The translations under genes were made by a program, and so were the position numbers. A stretch of 34,630 nt of DNA. Origin: Elusimicrobia bacterium GWB2_63_16 (lineage in GTDB: Bacteria > Elusimicrobiota > Elusimicrobia > Elusimicrobiales > UBA9959). A model generated the notes under the pieces. The model was given only the letters and a program-made list of their open reading frames with translations, made no database searches and was not told the origin of the DNA. Below, in pieces: positions 8,275 through 15,080 of the stretch; position 1 is the first letter of the stretch, and each line of letters starts with the position of its first letter. The stretch is from positions 1-34,630 of the forward strand of contig MGTZ01000041.1 in assembly GCA_001799715.1 (NCBI GenBank), written 5' to 3'.

Positions 8275-9003
8275 ATGAAAACCTGGGGTTGGGCGGTCAT
8301 TTTTTATTCCTTTTTCATCTCCGCCGCGGCGGGGGCCGAGGTCTGGACGGTGGAGCTGAAGGCGGTGGAAGGCAGGGTGACCTACCAGCACGGCCTGGCC
8401 ACTACCGTGGGCAAACAGAGCAGCTTCGCGGGCCAGCCGCGGGTGCGCGGCGGCGGGCCGGCGCGCGAGCTTATCTTCCATTCTTTCCTTAACAAGCCGG
8501 TGGACGGCTACTTCCGCCTGGACTATATGGCGGAGCTGGCCGGCGAGAACAGGGCCCGGCCGCCTTTTCAGGCGGCCGGCAAGGTGCGGCTGCGCCCCGG
8601 CAAGCCCGTGCTGGCCGTGGTGGCCGGCGGCTGGAAACTGATACTGGAACTTAAGGGCAAGGCCGAAGCGAAGGCCAACGGCAACGGCAGCCCCGTGCTG
8701 GAGACCGGCCTGCGCTGCGGGCGCGCCTTTTACCCGGCCAATTTCGCCTACCTGCCCGACGAGCAGTACAGCGCGGCGCTCTACGGCGGCGAAGGGGACA
8801 CGGTGCGCCGCTTCATGGTGGGCCTGCTGCCCAATAGCTCCGGCGTGGACGGCACTTTTAAACTGCAGTATACCCTGCAGCTAAAAGAAGGCGCGGAACT
8901 GCTGGCCGAAAACCAGGGCGAACTGATCCTGGCCCCGGGCGCCGGCAAAGTAACCGCCGCCGCCGGCGGCGGCTGCGTCTTCTCGGCCAAGGCCCTGCGT
9001 TAA
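8275..9003 (+). CDS. Secreted protein of unknown function
   Basis: 242 residues with an N-terminal signal peptide (MKTWGWAVIFYSFFISAAAGAE, likely cut after AGA). I do not recognise the family. The mature part is rich in short beta strands: VWTVELKAVEGRVTYQ near the start and FKLQYTLQLKEGAELLAENQGELILAPG near the end. Two lone cysteines (RCGRAF and GGCVF) could pair. The gene lies between hairpins and has its own leaderless-type promoter, so it is probably transcribed separately from the PorV-like barrel. No enzymatic motif is visible; a periplasmic or outer-membrane accessory role is only a guess. Confidence 0.75.
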   Translation: MKTWGWAVIFYSFFISAAAGAEVWTVELKAVEGRVTYQHGLATTVGKQSSFAGQPRVRGGGPARELIFHSFLNKPVDGYFRLDYMAELAGENRARPPFQAAGKVRLRPGKPVLAVVAGGWKLILELKGKAEAKANGNGSPVLETGLRCGRAFYPANFAYLPDEQYSAALYGGEGDTVRRFMVGLLPNSSGVDGTFKLQYTLQLKEGAELLAENQGELILAPGAGKVTAAAGGGCVFSAKALR

Positions 9004-9038
9004 GCGGGTTTTTACGCGGGGTCTGTAATGGGGGAAAC

Positions 9039-9470
9039 ATGGAAATAGAATACAAGGTTCCCGGGCCTGAAAATCTGTCCGCGGTGATGAGCCTCATGCC
9101 CGCTTTGTATAGCGAAATAGGCCCCGGCCTTGAGAAGGTGCTGGCGGAATTTATCGAGGACAAATATTATTTCAAACTGCTGGCCGTTGAAAAAGGGTCC
9201 GGAGCGGCGGCCGGGTTCCTGGTCGGGTGCTGCCGGCTGGAAGTGGATTTCGAATGCCGGGCCGGAGTTCTGGAGGAAGTGGTGGTGCGCCCTGACTGCC
9301 GCGGCCTCGGCATAGGCAAGGCGCTGCTGGCTGAGTTCGAGAAATGGAGCCTGGCGCGCGGCGCGCAAGCCCTGGTCGTCCCCTGCGGCAGGGAAGGCTT
9401 TTACGAAAAGATGGGGTTCAATAAAGGCAGTATACTCCGCTATTGGAAAGACCTCCCGGCCAAGAATTGA
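9039..9470 (+). CDS. GNAT-family N-acetyltransferase
   Basis: 143 residues. The acetyl-CoA pyrophosphate loop is visible as VVRPDCRGLGIGKALL (the R/Q-x-x-G-x-G/A motif), preceded by the strand VLEEVVV and followed by FEKWSLARGAQALVVPCG and FYEKMGFNKG, the usual motif A and motif B ends of GNAT proteins. A G-rich Shine-Dalgarno-like GGGGG precedes the ATG. The stop codon shares its A with the ATG of the next gene (TGATG), so the two are translationally coupled. Substrate cannot be told; small-molecule amines or protein N-termini are both possible. Confidence 0.85.
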   Translation: MEIEYKVPGPENLSAVMSLMPALYSEIGPGLEKVLAEFIEDKYYFKLLAVEKGSGAAAGFLVGCCRLEVDFECRAGVLEEVVVRPDCRGLGIGKALLAEFEKWSLARGAQALVVPCGREGFYEKMGFNKGSILRYWKDLPAKN

Positions 9471-11218
9471 TGGAAACTTACCTGACGCAAGCCCTGGCCG
9501 CGTGGAACTCTCCCGAGTTCCAGACGCTGCTGGTGCCGCTGCGCACGCTGAGCAGCATCAGCGCCATGTTCTGGATGCTGGCCCGGCTGGCGGACCTGTG
9601 CATGGCCGCGCTCAAGCGGCTGCTCTTCGCCGAGGTCAGCGCCATGCTGAACCTCCTCTACGTCAGCGCCCTGGCCGTGGTCTACGCGGCCATGATGTTC
9701 AACACCGCCCTGCAGGGACAGTGGCACCCGTCCCTGCTCTGGCGCGAGATCGCCGGTTTCGCTTTCATGTACGTGATGCTCGGCGTCACTTTCACCGACC
9801 TCTCCACCCGGCGGCTCAAGCCGCATACGCCGCTGGCCTTCGTCCTGGGCGTCTGCGCCTACCTGGCGCTGGCCCGCGCGCCCGGCCTGGCCCGCCACCA
9901 CGGCGTGCTGGAGTTCCACCGCGTGCTCGAACTGTTCGCCGCCGGCGGCTGGGGCAACGTGATGACGGCGGTCACGGCGCTGGTCATGACGGGCTCGCTG
10001 CTGATCATGGCCGTCTCCGAGGCGGCCTTCGGCCTGAGCCCGCTGCTTTACCGCCTGCGCCTCATCAAGGCGCTGCCGGTGCGTTTCGACTTCAGCGAGC
10101 CGGGCCGCCGCGGCGCGGTGCCGGGCCTGGCCCGCTCCTGGTTCATACTGACGCTGCTGCTAGGCGGCGCGGCCCTGGCCGTTTACGGCTGGCCCCGGCT
10201 GCGCGCGGCCGGCGCGGCCGCCGCTCCCGTCATACAGAGCCGCGCCCAGTCCCCCGAGGCCGCCGCCGCCGCGGCCAAGCTGCGGCGCGTGCTGCCCGCC
10301 GTCTCTTTCTCCGCCGTGAGCGCCCTGCCACGCGAGGGCGCGCTGGCCGACCTGGCCGTGCCCGTCTTCCGCGGCCTGCTGCAGGCGCCCGGCGAGGCCG
10401 ACCGCTGGCTGGCCGCCGCGGCGCTGGACCGGCTGGACCCGTCCTTCCGGATCTCGCGGGAAGAGCTGTTCCGCTCCTCGGCCCCGGCCGTATTGCCTTG
10501 CGTCTGGCGGGGCCGCTCTTTCGATATACTGATGCGGCCGCTGCCGGGCGACGCCCCGGACAAGACCCGCACCTACTGGATAGCCGACGACCGCGGCGTG
10601 CATTTTACCGGCGTTGGCCCGGGCGAGCTGGCCGAGGTGGCCGGCAGCTCCGGCTGCGCCGTGGCCGCTTTCGGTTCGCCGGGCGGCGCGCTGCTGCTGG
10701 CCTTTATTGAAGCGCCGCAGGCGCCCGGCGCCGCGCCGCAACTGTGGCTGGCGGCCTACCACCCCGAGCGGCGCGAGGTGATAGCGGCCGCCCGCGCCGG
10801 CGGCAACGCCACGGGGGATTTCGAGCTGGCGGCCCTCGGGCCGGGGCTGGTCTGGGCCGAACTGCCGGTCAGCTCGGCGGCCGCGGCCTGCGGCGGGGAT
10901 TGCGGGGAGGTGCTGGGCGTAAAAGTGGAGTCGCTGGCCACCGAGCCGCTGGCGGAGCAGCGCGGGGCGGCGGTTATGGCCGGTTCCATAGCCCTCCTGC
11001 CGCTGGCCGAGCGCACCTACGAGCGCAGCGGCCTGGACCGCCATTACAGGTCCCGGTCGATCTTCGAAACGGTGTTCCGCTTCGACCCGGTGGCCGGTTT
11101 CCTGACCCGCTGGTACCGCCGGGCCAGGCTGGCCGACGGCCGCGACTGCGTTAGCGTGGCGCCGGACCCGGCCCTGCCGGGGTTGGAACAGTCGGCCGAC
11201 TGGGCCTGCTCCCGGTAA
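9470..11218 (+). CDS. Multi-pass membrane protein with large soluble C-terminal region
   Basis: 582 residues from the ATG at 9470, chosen over an upstream in-frame GTG at 9443 because it overlaps the GNAT stop by one base. About five hydrophobic segments are seen: roughly 55-78, 94-110, 121-136, 165-185 and 225-245. The last is followed by an Ala-rich linker and about 330 soluble residues, probably outside the cytoplasm. The C-terminal part contains beta-rich stretches (TYWIADDRGVHFTGVG, GCAVAAFGSPGGALLLAFIE) and a Cys cluster (AAACGGDCGEV). I do not recognise the family. The coding region is very GC-rich, and the long antisense open frames here are a by-product of that. Confidence 0.75.
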   Translation: METYLTQALAAWNSPEFQTLLVPLRTLSSISAMFWMLARLADLCMAALKRLLFAEVSAMLNLLYVSALAVVYAAMMFNTALQGQWHPSLLWREIAGFAFMYVMLGVTFTDLSTRRLKPHTPLAFVLGVCAYLALARAPGLARHHGVLEFHRVLELFAAGGWGNVMTAVTALVMTGSLLIMAVSEAAFGLSPLLYRLRLIKALPVRFDFSEPGRRGAVPGLARSWFILTLLLGGAALAVYGWPRLRAAGAAAAPVIQSRAQSPEAAAAAAKLRRVLPAVSFSAVSALPREGALADLAVPVFRGLLQAPGEADRWLAAAALDRLDPSFRISREELFRSSAPAVLPCVWRGRSFDILMRPLPGDAPDKTRTYWIADDRGVHFTGVGPGELAEVAGSSGCAVAAFGSPGGALLLAFIEAPQAPGAAPQLWLAAYHPERREVIAAARAGGNATGDFELAALGPGLVWAELPVSSAAAACGGDCGEVLGVKVESLATEPLAEQRGAAVMAGSIALLPLAERTYERSGLDRHYRSRSIFETVFRFDPVAGFLTRWYRRARLADGRDCVSVAPDPALPGLEQSADWACSR

Positions 11219-11272
11219 GCCGGCGACGAGAAGCCCGGAGTTTTTATATGATGCGTAGGGAGAGAAAAATTT

Positions 11273-11650
11273 ATGAGCGCTGCTGAACGATTGTCGGTAC
11301 TCGTGGTGGACGACGACAAGAGCGTCTGCGATATCATCAGCGGCGAGCTGGGCGGGCAGGGTTACAGCACCGTGGTGGCCGGCAACGGCCGCGAGGCGCT
11401 GGACTACCTTAAAGTCTGCCCCAGCCGGCCCGGGCTGATACTGCTGGACCTGATGATGCCGGTAATGACTGGCTGGGAATTCAGGAAGGTCCAGCAGAGC
11501 GACCCGGAGCTGGCCGCCATCCCGGTGGCCATCATCACCGGCATGCCGGGCATGGAGAAAAAAGCCGAGACCATCGGCGCCGTGGACGTGCTGTGCAAGC
11601 CCTCCCGCGTGGAAGAACTCACCGCCCTGGTCTCCCGCTTCTGTAAATAG
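11273..11650 (+). CDS. Stand-alone CheY-like response regulator receiver
   Basis: 125 residues, a single receiver domain: acidic pocket VVDDDK (Asp13-15), phosphoacceptor Asp59 in LILLDLMMP, Thr/Ser switch in AIITGMPG, and the conserved Lys in VLCKPS. No output domain follows. A GGGAGAG Shine-Dalgarno lies about 8 bases before the ATG, and a possible -10 TATGAT (11247-11252) lies upstream. It probably receives phosphate from a kinase elsewhere, possibly one of the three in this window. It converges on the minus-strand Cys-rich gene with only four bases between the stop codons. Confidence 0.9.
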   Translation: MSAAERLSVLVVDDDKSVCDIISGELGGQGYSTVVAGNGREALDYLKVCPSRPGLILLDLMMPVMTGWEFRKVQQSDPELAAIPVAIITGMPGMEKKAETIGAVDVLCKPSRVEELTALVSRFCK

Positions 11651-11654
11651 ATCT

Positions 11655-12179
11655 TTAGTTGTTGCCGCCGACCGCCTGTTTGGCGTTCCCGGCGGCGGGG
11701 ACCGCCGGCTTTACCGGGTCCGTCCGGGCTATGCAGGCGTCCTGGCGGCGCAGGGCCTTCTGCTCCAGCTTGGCCGTCCTGGCCTTGGCTTTGTTGAGCG
11801 CCGGCTCCAGCCTGGCCACGCAGGCCTTGTCGCAGTCGTTCCGCCCCTTCTTGCAGCAGGCCAGCAATTCCGCCGTTACATCCTCTACTTTCTTCATGGC
11901 CGCCTCGCGCACCGCCTTCTCTTTGGCGGGCGTCTGCAGGCAGGCCATCAGGTCCTTGCAGTCGAGCAGGCCCAGGTCCCAGACATTGCGGCCTTCCACA
12001 AAATCCGGCTTGCGCCCTTTGCACTCTTCCCAGTCCATCTTGCCCAGGAAGTACGGCACCATGGCGCCGGGTTCGCCCAGCTGTACGCAGAAGCAGCGTT
12101 TCTGCGCCGCGTTCACCGGTCCGGCGGCGCCGGCCGGGGCGGCCGCGAGCAGCATTACTCCTATCAAATAAGCGCGCAT
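11655..12179 (-). CDS. Secreted cysteine-rich protein of unknown function
   Basis: 174 residues with a signal peptide (about 1-18, ending PAGA). The mature chain holds ten cysteines, including CFC, ACC, and a spaced set in ACCKKGRNDCDKACVARLEP, consistent with several disulfides in an oxidising compartment. The rest is helical and charged (KEKAVREAAMKKVEDVTAELL), ending in a low-complexity Pro/Ala/Gly tail. No family is recognised. The start ATG is preceded by CGGAG at a reasonable distance. It lies 56 bases downstream of the Y-family polymerase gene on the same strand and could be co-transcribed, although a -10-like TATCAT in the gap on that strand could give it its own promoter. Confidence 0.75.
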   Translation of the reverse strand: MRAYLIGVMLLAAAPAGAAGPVNAAQKRCFCVQLGEPGAMVPYFLGKMDWEECKGRKPDFVEGRNVWDLGLLDCKDLMACLQTPAKEKAVREAAMKKVEDVTAELLACCKKGRNDCDKACVARLEPALNKAKARTAKLEQKALRRQDACIARTDPVKPAVPAAGNAKQAVGGNN

Positions 12180-12235
12180 AAGTCTCCGTTAAGAACCGTG
12201 TCCGTTATTGTGACATGATACATCTTTGCGGCGTT

Positions 12236-13459
12236 TCACAGCTCGCTGCTGTCGGGGATGCGGGTGAAGGCTATGCGCAGCGGCACGGCGGCGCTCTCGT
12301 GCGTGGCGCCGTAATGCAGCATGTCCTTGCCGAACCTGGCGTTGAGCTGGTCCAGGGTGCGGCATAACTTGTCGCCGCGCCCGTCCCCGAACAGCGACGG
12401 GGCGTGCAGCGCCTCCGGCACCAGGCCGCTCAGCGCCACGCCCACGGCGAAGACCTGGCCGCGCGGTATTTCCTTCCACATCTCGCGGACGGCGTTGAGG
12501 AAGACCAGCGTGTCCTGCGTCTCCATCAGCGAGCAGCCGGCCTTCCAGGCGTCCTGGCCGGTCAGCCTGGCGTATATACTTATGCCCGAGGCGTAGAAAC
12601 CCTGCTGGCGCAGCCGGGCCGCGGCCTTGTCTGTCAGTTTCTTGAGCACGCGCAGGGCGTTCTGGCCGCCGCGCAGTTCCGGCGGCAGCACATGCGAGTG
12701 GCTGATGTTCTTCTGCGCGCTGGTCTTGGCCGCTATCTCCTCACCGCGCAGCAAATGCCACATTTCCTCGCCGCTCACGCTGCCCCAGGCCTCGCGCAAT
12801 TCCCGGGCCGACAGCGACAGCAGCCGCTCCATGGTGAAGATCTCTTTATTGTTCAGGCGTACTTCCATCCTGGCCCCTATGCCCGGCAGGTCGCGCAGCG
12901 GCAGCCGCAGCAGCGCCGCCGGCAGGTCGGCGGGGCGGATGACGGTGAAGCCGTCGGGCTTGTTCATGTCGGCGGCGATCTTGGCCAGGTAGCGGTTGGG
13001 GGCCAGGCCTATGGAGCATTTCAGCGACGAGCCTACCGAGGACTTTATCTTGGCCTTGATCTGGCCCGCCAGCGCGGCGGCCACCCCGGCGTCGCGCTGG
13101 CGGCCGGTCAGGCGGCAGGCTATCTCGTCGATGGAGCAGACGGCCTCCACCGGCACGCAGCTCTCCACCGCCTCCACGATGCGGTTATGGTAGCGCACGT
13201 AATCGGCGTGGTCGCCCACTATGAATTTGATGCCGGGGCAGAGCCGCCTGGCCTCGCGCACCAAGGTGCCGGTCTTTACGCCGCAGGCCTTGCCCTCGTA
13301 GCTGACGGCTATGCAGCAGGTGCTCTCGGCCTGCACCGGCACCACCGCCACGGGGCGGCCGCGCAGGGCGGGGTCCAGCTCCTGCTCCACCGAGGCGAAG
13401 AAGGAGTTCATGTCCAGGTACAGCCAGCTTACCAGCTGCGAGGGGTCGGTGAGGGTCAT
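12236..13459 (-). CDS. Y-family DNA polymerase (DinB/UmuC superfamily)
   Basis: 407 residues. The palm domain begins WLYLDMNSFFASVEQ, giving the metal ligand Asp16; the second catalytic site is CSIDEIA (Asp111, Glu112). The finger/palm block (RPVAVVPV, CIAVSYEGKACGVKTG), a helix-hairpin-helix (LRDLPGIGARMEVRLN) and the little-finger region follow. Translesion polymerases of this group copy past damaged bases with low fidelity. It is longer than E. coli Pol IV and ends in an extended tail (RIAFTRIPD). The sequence after the catalytic Asp-Glu (SIDEIACRL) departs from the usual SIDEAFLD. No RecA/LexA operon partners are nearby. A -10 element 6 bases from the ATG suggests a leaderless message. 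Confidence 0.9.
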   Translation of the reverse strand: MTLTDPSQLVSWLYLDMNSFFASVEQELDPALRGRPVAVVPVQAESTCCIAVSYEGKACGVKTGTLVREARRLCPGIKFIVGDHADYVRYHNRIVEAVESCVPVEAVCSIDEIACRLTGRQRDAGVAAALAGQIKAKIKSSVGSSLKCSIGLAPNRYLAKIAADMNKPDGFTVIRPADLPAALLRLPLRDLPGIGARMEVRLNNKEIFTMERLLSLSARELREAWGSVSGEEMWHLLRGEEIAAKTSAQKNISHSHVLPPELRGGQNALRVLKKLTDKAAARLRQQGFYASGISIYARLTGQDAWKAGCSLMETQDTLVFLNAVREMWKEIPRGQVFAVGVALSGLVPEALHAPSLFGDGRGDKLCRTLDQLNARFGKDMLHYGATHESAAVPLRIAFTRIPDSSEL

Positions 13460-13465
13460 CGTTTA

Positions 13466-13471
13466 AATATA
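13466..13471 (-). promoter_or_regulatory. -10 element of a probable leaderless promoter for the Y-family polymerase
   Basis: Read on the minus strand, TATATT is followed by six bases and then the ATG (13459). It lies inside the T-rich tail of the hairpin that ends the sigma/anti-sigma operon. Confidence 0.55.
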
Positions 13472-13476
13472 CAAAG

Positions 13477-13505
13477 CTCACCCGACAAGGGGCTGTCGGG
13501 GTGAG
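13477..13505 (-). terminator. Terminator of the ECF sigma/anti-sigma operon
   Basis: CTCACCCGACA (13477-13487) pairs with 13494-13505 apart from one bulged G, around a 6-base loop. On the minus strand the stem is followed by CTTTGTATATTT, which is T-rich and also contains the -10 of the polymerase gene. Confidence 0.65.
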
Positions 13506-13519
13506 GCGGAGGAATGGTC

Positions 13520-14389
13520 TTAGCGGCCCGGCGCGGCGCCGAAATATTTCGCGTGGCTGGCGGCCAGGGAAGCCAGGTCCGTGACCGCCAGCGGGTCCTG
13601 CCTGCCGTCGAAGAGAATGAAGCCGTAGGCGCAGTCCGCTTCGGTGAGCGTAGTCCGGGAGCCGTCGTTCTTTATGAAGACCAGGCGGCCGGGCGTCGCC
13701 GCCGCCACCGGGATGCCGGTGCCCCTCAGGAAAGCCAGCGCGGTACGCATGGCGGCCGAAGCCCGGCCGGGGAGTGAAACCTGGACGGCAACCCGGCCGC
13801 GGAATTCCGGGGCGTAAGCCGCGCCGCTGCCCGCAGACGCCGCGGCTCCGGCCGCGCCGAGGGAACCGGCGGCGCGGGGGGCGGCGAACTTGGCCTGCGC
13901 GTAGTTGCCGCGGGCCGCGGCCACGTGGGGGGCGGCTTCATACTTTTTATCAGCTTCCGAATAAAGGGTTGAGGCCGGCGCGGCCGGAACTTCCTGTGGA
14001 GCGGCCGGCGCTACGGCCGCTTCCGGGGCTGCCAGGCCGAAAGAGTTATCCGACATCCGGGAGGAGAAACCCTGGGGAGACAGGCTCTCCCCGCCGGGCC
14101 TGTTGAGGTTGAACACCACCAGCAGGGCGGCCGCCGCCGCGGAGAAGGCCAGTACCGGCTTCAGCCAGGGGCGCCCGGGGGCGGGGGCGAGCGCCGCCTT
14201 CTTCAGCGAAAGTGGGACCGGCTCCATAGCGTGCTTTTTGACCAAAGCGGAAACGGCGTTCAGCTGGTCCAGCCTGGCGCGGCAGTCCTGGCAGCCGGCC
14301 AGGTGGGCGGCTACCTGCGCCTTCTCCTCCGGCCGCAGTTCGCCGTCGAGATAGGCCGAAAGGTTCTCCCTGCAAATTTTATGTTCCAT
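13520..14389 (-). CDS. Zinc-finger transmembrane anti-sigma factor
   Basis: 289 residues. The N-terminal anti-sigma zinc domain has His3, Cys6, His29, Cys33 and Cys36 (HxxxCxxC as HLAGCQDC), the ZAS/zf-HC2 signature that clamps ECF sigma factors. One membrane helix follows (about 76-93), so residues 94-289 should be outside the cytoplasm. That large sensor part is Ala/Pro-rich, contains the motif RGNYAQAKFAAP (160-171) shared with the divergent VIT-VWA protein, and ends in a folded-looking domain (VAVQVSLPGRASAAMRTALAFL to the C-terminus). The start overlaps the end of the sigma gene by 11 bases, as expected for a sigma/anti-sigma pair made in fixed ratio. It probably inhibits the sigma factor at 14379-14915 until an envelope signal releases it. 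Confidence 0.9.
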   Translation of the reverse strand: MEHKICRENLSAYLDGELRPEEKAQVAAHLAGCQDCRARLDQLNAVSALVKKHAMEPVPLSLKKAALAPAPGRPWLKPVLAFSAAAAALLVVFNLNRPGGESLSPQGFSSRMSDNSFGLAAPEAAVAPAAPQEVPAAPASTLYSEADKKYEAAPHVAAARGNYAQAKFAAPRAAGSLGAAGAAASAGSGAAYAPEFRGRVAVQVSLPGRASAAMRTALAFLRGTGIPVAAATPGRLVFIKNDGSRTTLTEADCAYGFILFDGRQDPLAVTDLASLAASHAKYFGAAPGR

Positions 14390-14915
14390 GGTCTTGCACC
14401 AGCCCGCTCATTTTCCGCCGCAGCGCCTCGCGCGCCCTGGAGATGCCGGATTTTACCGTGCCCAGCGGCTTGCCGGTGATCTCCGCTATTTCCGCGTAAG
14501 AGCGGCCGTCTATCTCTCGCAGCACCAGCATGGCCCGCTCTTCCGGTTCCAGCCCCGCCAGCGCCGCTTCCAGGGCCGCCTTCTCTTCGCCCTTCTCCAG
14601 CGCCGCTTCCGCCCCGTCGCCCGGGTCCGGTACCTGCAGCGCGGGGGCTTCGTCGCCGCCGCCCCAGCTCAGGGAAAGCGTTCGCCAGAAAGAGCGGCGC
14701 TTCTCGCTGCGCACCCGGTTCTTCCACACGTTCACGGTGATGCGGTACAGCCAGGTGCCGGCGAAGGACTGCTCGCGCAAATTCCCCAGCCCGCGCACCG
14801 CCTTCAGGAAGGCGTCCTGGGCTATGTCCTGGGCGTCGCTCTTGTTGCCGCTCAGCCTCAGCGCCAGGTTGTACACCATGGGCGAGAATTTCTCGAACAG
14901 CTCTTCAGCGTCCAA
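14379..14915 (-). CDS. ECF (sigma-70 family) RNA polymerase sigma factor
   Basis: 178 residues from a TTG start, supported by GGGAGG seven bases upstream and by the ECF promoter placing transcription about 20 bases before it; an ATG slightly upstream is out of frame. Region 2 is clear (YNLALRLSGNKSDAQDIAQD, FAGTWLYRITVNVWKN), followed by a variable acidic linker. Region 4 is also clear (LEPEERAMLVLREIDGRSYA, GTVKSGISRAREALRRKM). There is no region 3, as in ECF sigmas. It is first in an operon with its anti-sigma factor. Its own promoter and the divergent one upstream of the VIT-VWA gene carry the same GGAAC/GTCT pair, so autoregulation and control of the VIT-VWA gene are inferred. Confidence 0.93.
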   Translation of the reverse strand: MDAEELFEKFSPMVYNLALRLSGNKSDAQDIAQDAFLKAVRGLGNLREQSFAGTWLYRITVNVWKNRVRSEKRRSFWRTLSLSWGGGDEAPALQVPDPGDGAEAALEKGEEKAALEAALAGLEPEERAMLVLREIDGRSYAEIAEITGKPLGTVKSGISRAREALRRKMSGLVQDHGT

Positions 14916-14941
14916 GGCGGCCTCCCGCTGCCATGCCGGTT

Positions 14942-14967
14942 AGACACCGCGCGGCCGAAAAAGTTCC
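14942..14967 (-). promoter_or_regulatory. ECF-type promoter of the sigma/anti-sigma operon
   Basis: On the minus strand: -35 GGAAC (14967-14963) followed by TTTTT, a spacer of exactly 17 bases, then -10 GTCT (14945-14942) within GGTGTCTAACCGG. It matches the divergent promoter at 15027-15052 base for base in both elements and in spacing. Confidence 0.8.
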
Positions 14968-15026
14968 GTAGCTGTGGTTCATTCGGAGGGTTCCCGGGGA
15001 AAGTTTAGCAAAAAGGGGAAAGGCCG

Positions 15027-15052
15027 GGAACTTTTTTGGAATTCTGGTGTCT
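15027..15052 (+). promoter_or_regulatory. ECF-type promoter of the VIT-VWA gene
   Basis: -35 GGAAC (15027-15031) followed by TTTTTT, 17 bases, then -10 GTCT (15049-15052) within GGTGTCTAACCGG (15046-15058). Transcription should start near 15060, ten bases before the AAGGAGG of the gene. GGAAC with GTC is the known core of ECF promoters. Confidence 0.8.
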
Positions 15053-15080
15053 AACCGGGGAAGGTACGCAAGGAGGCTAT

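Noticed and set aside
12404..13504. Plus-strand open frame over the Y-family polymerase gene
   Set aside because: The product is Gln/His/Arg/Gly-rich without a recognisable fold, whereas the minus strand encodes an intact polymerase with catalytic residues.
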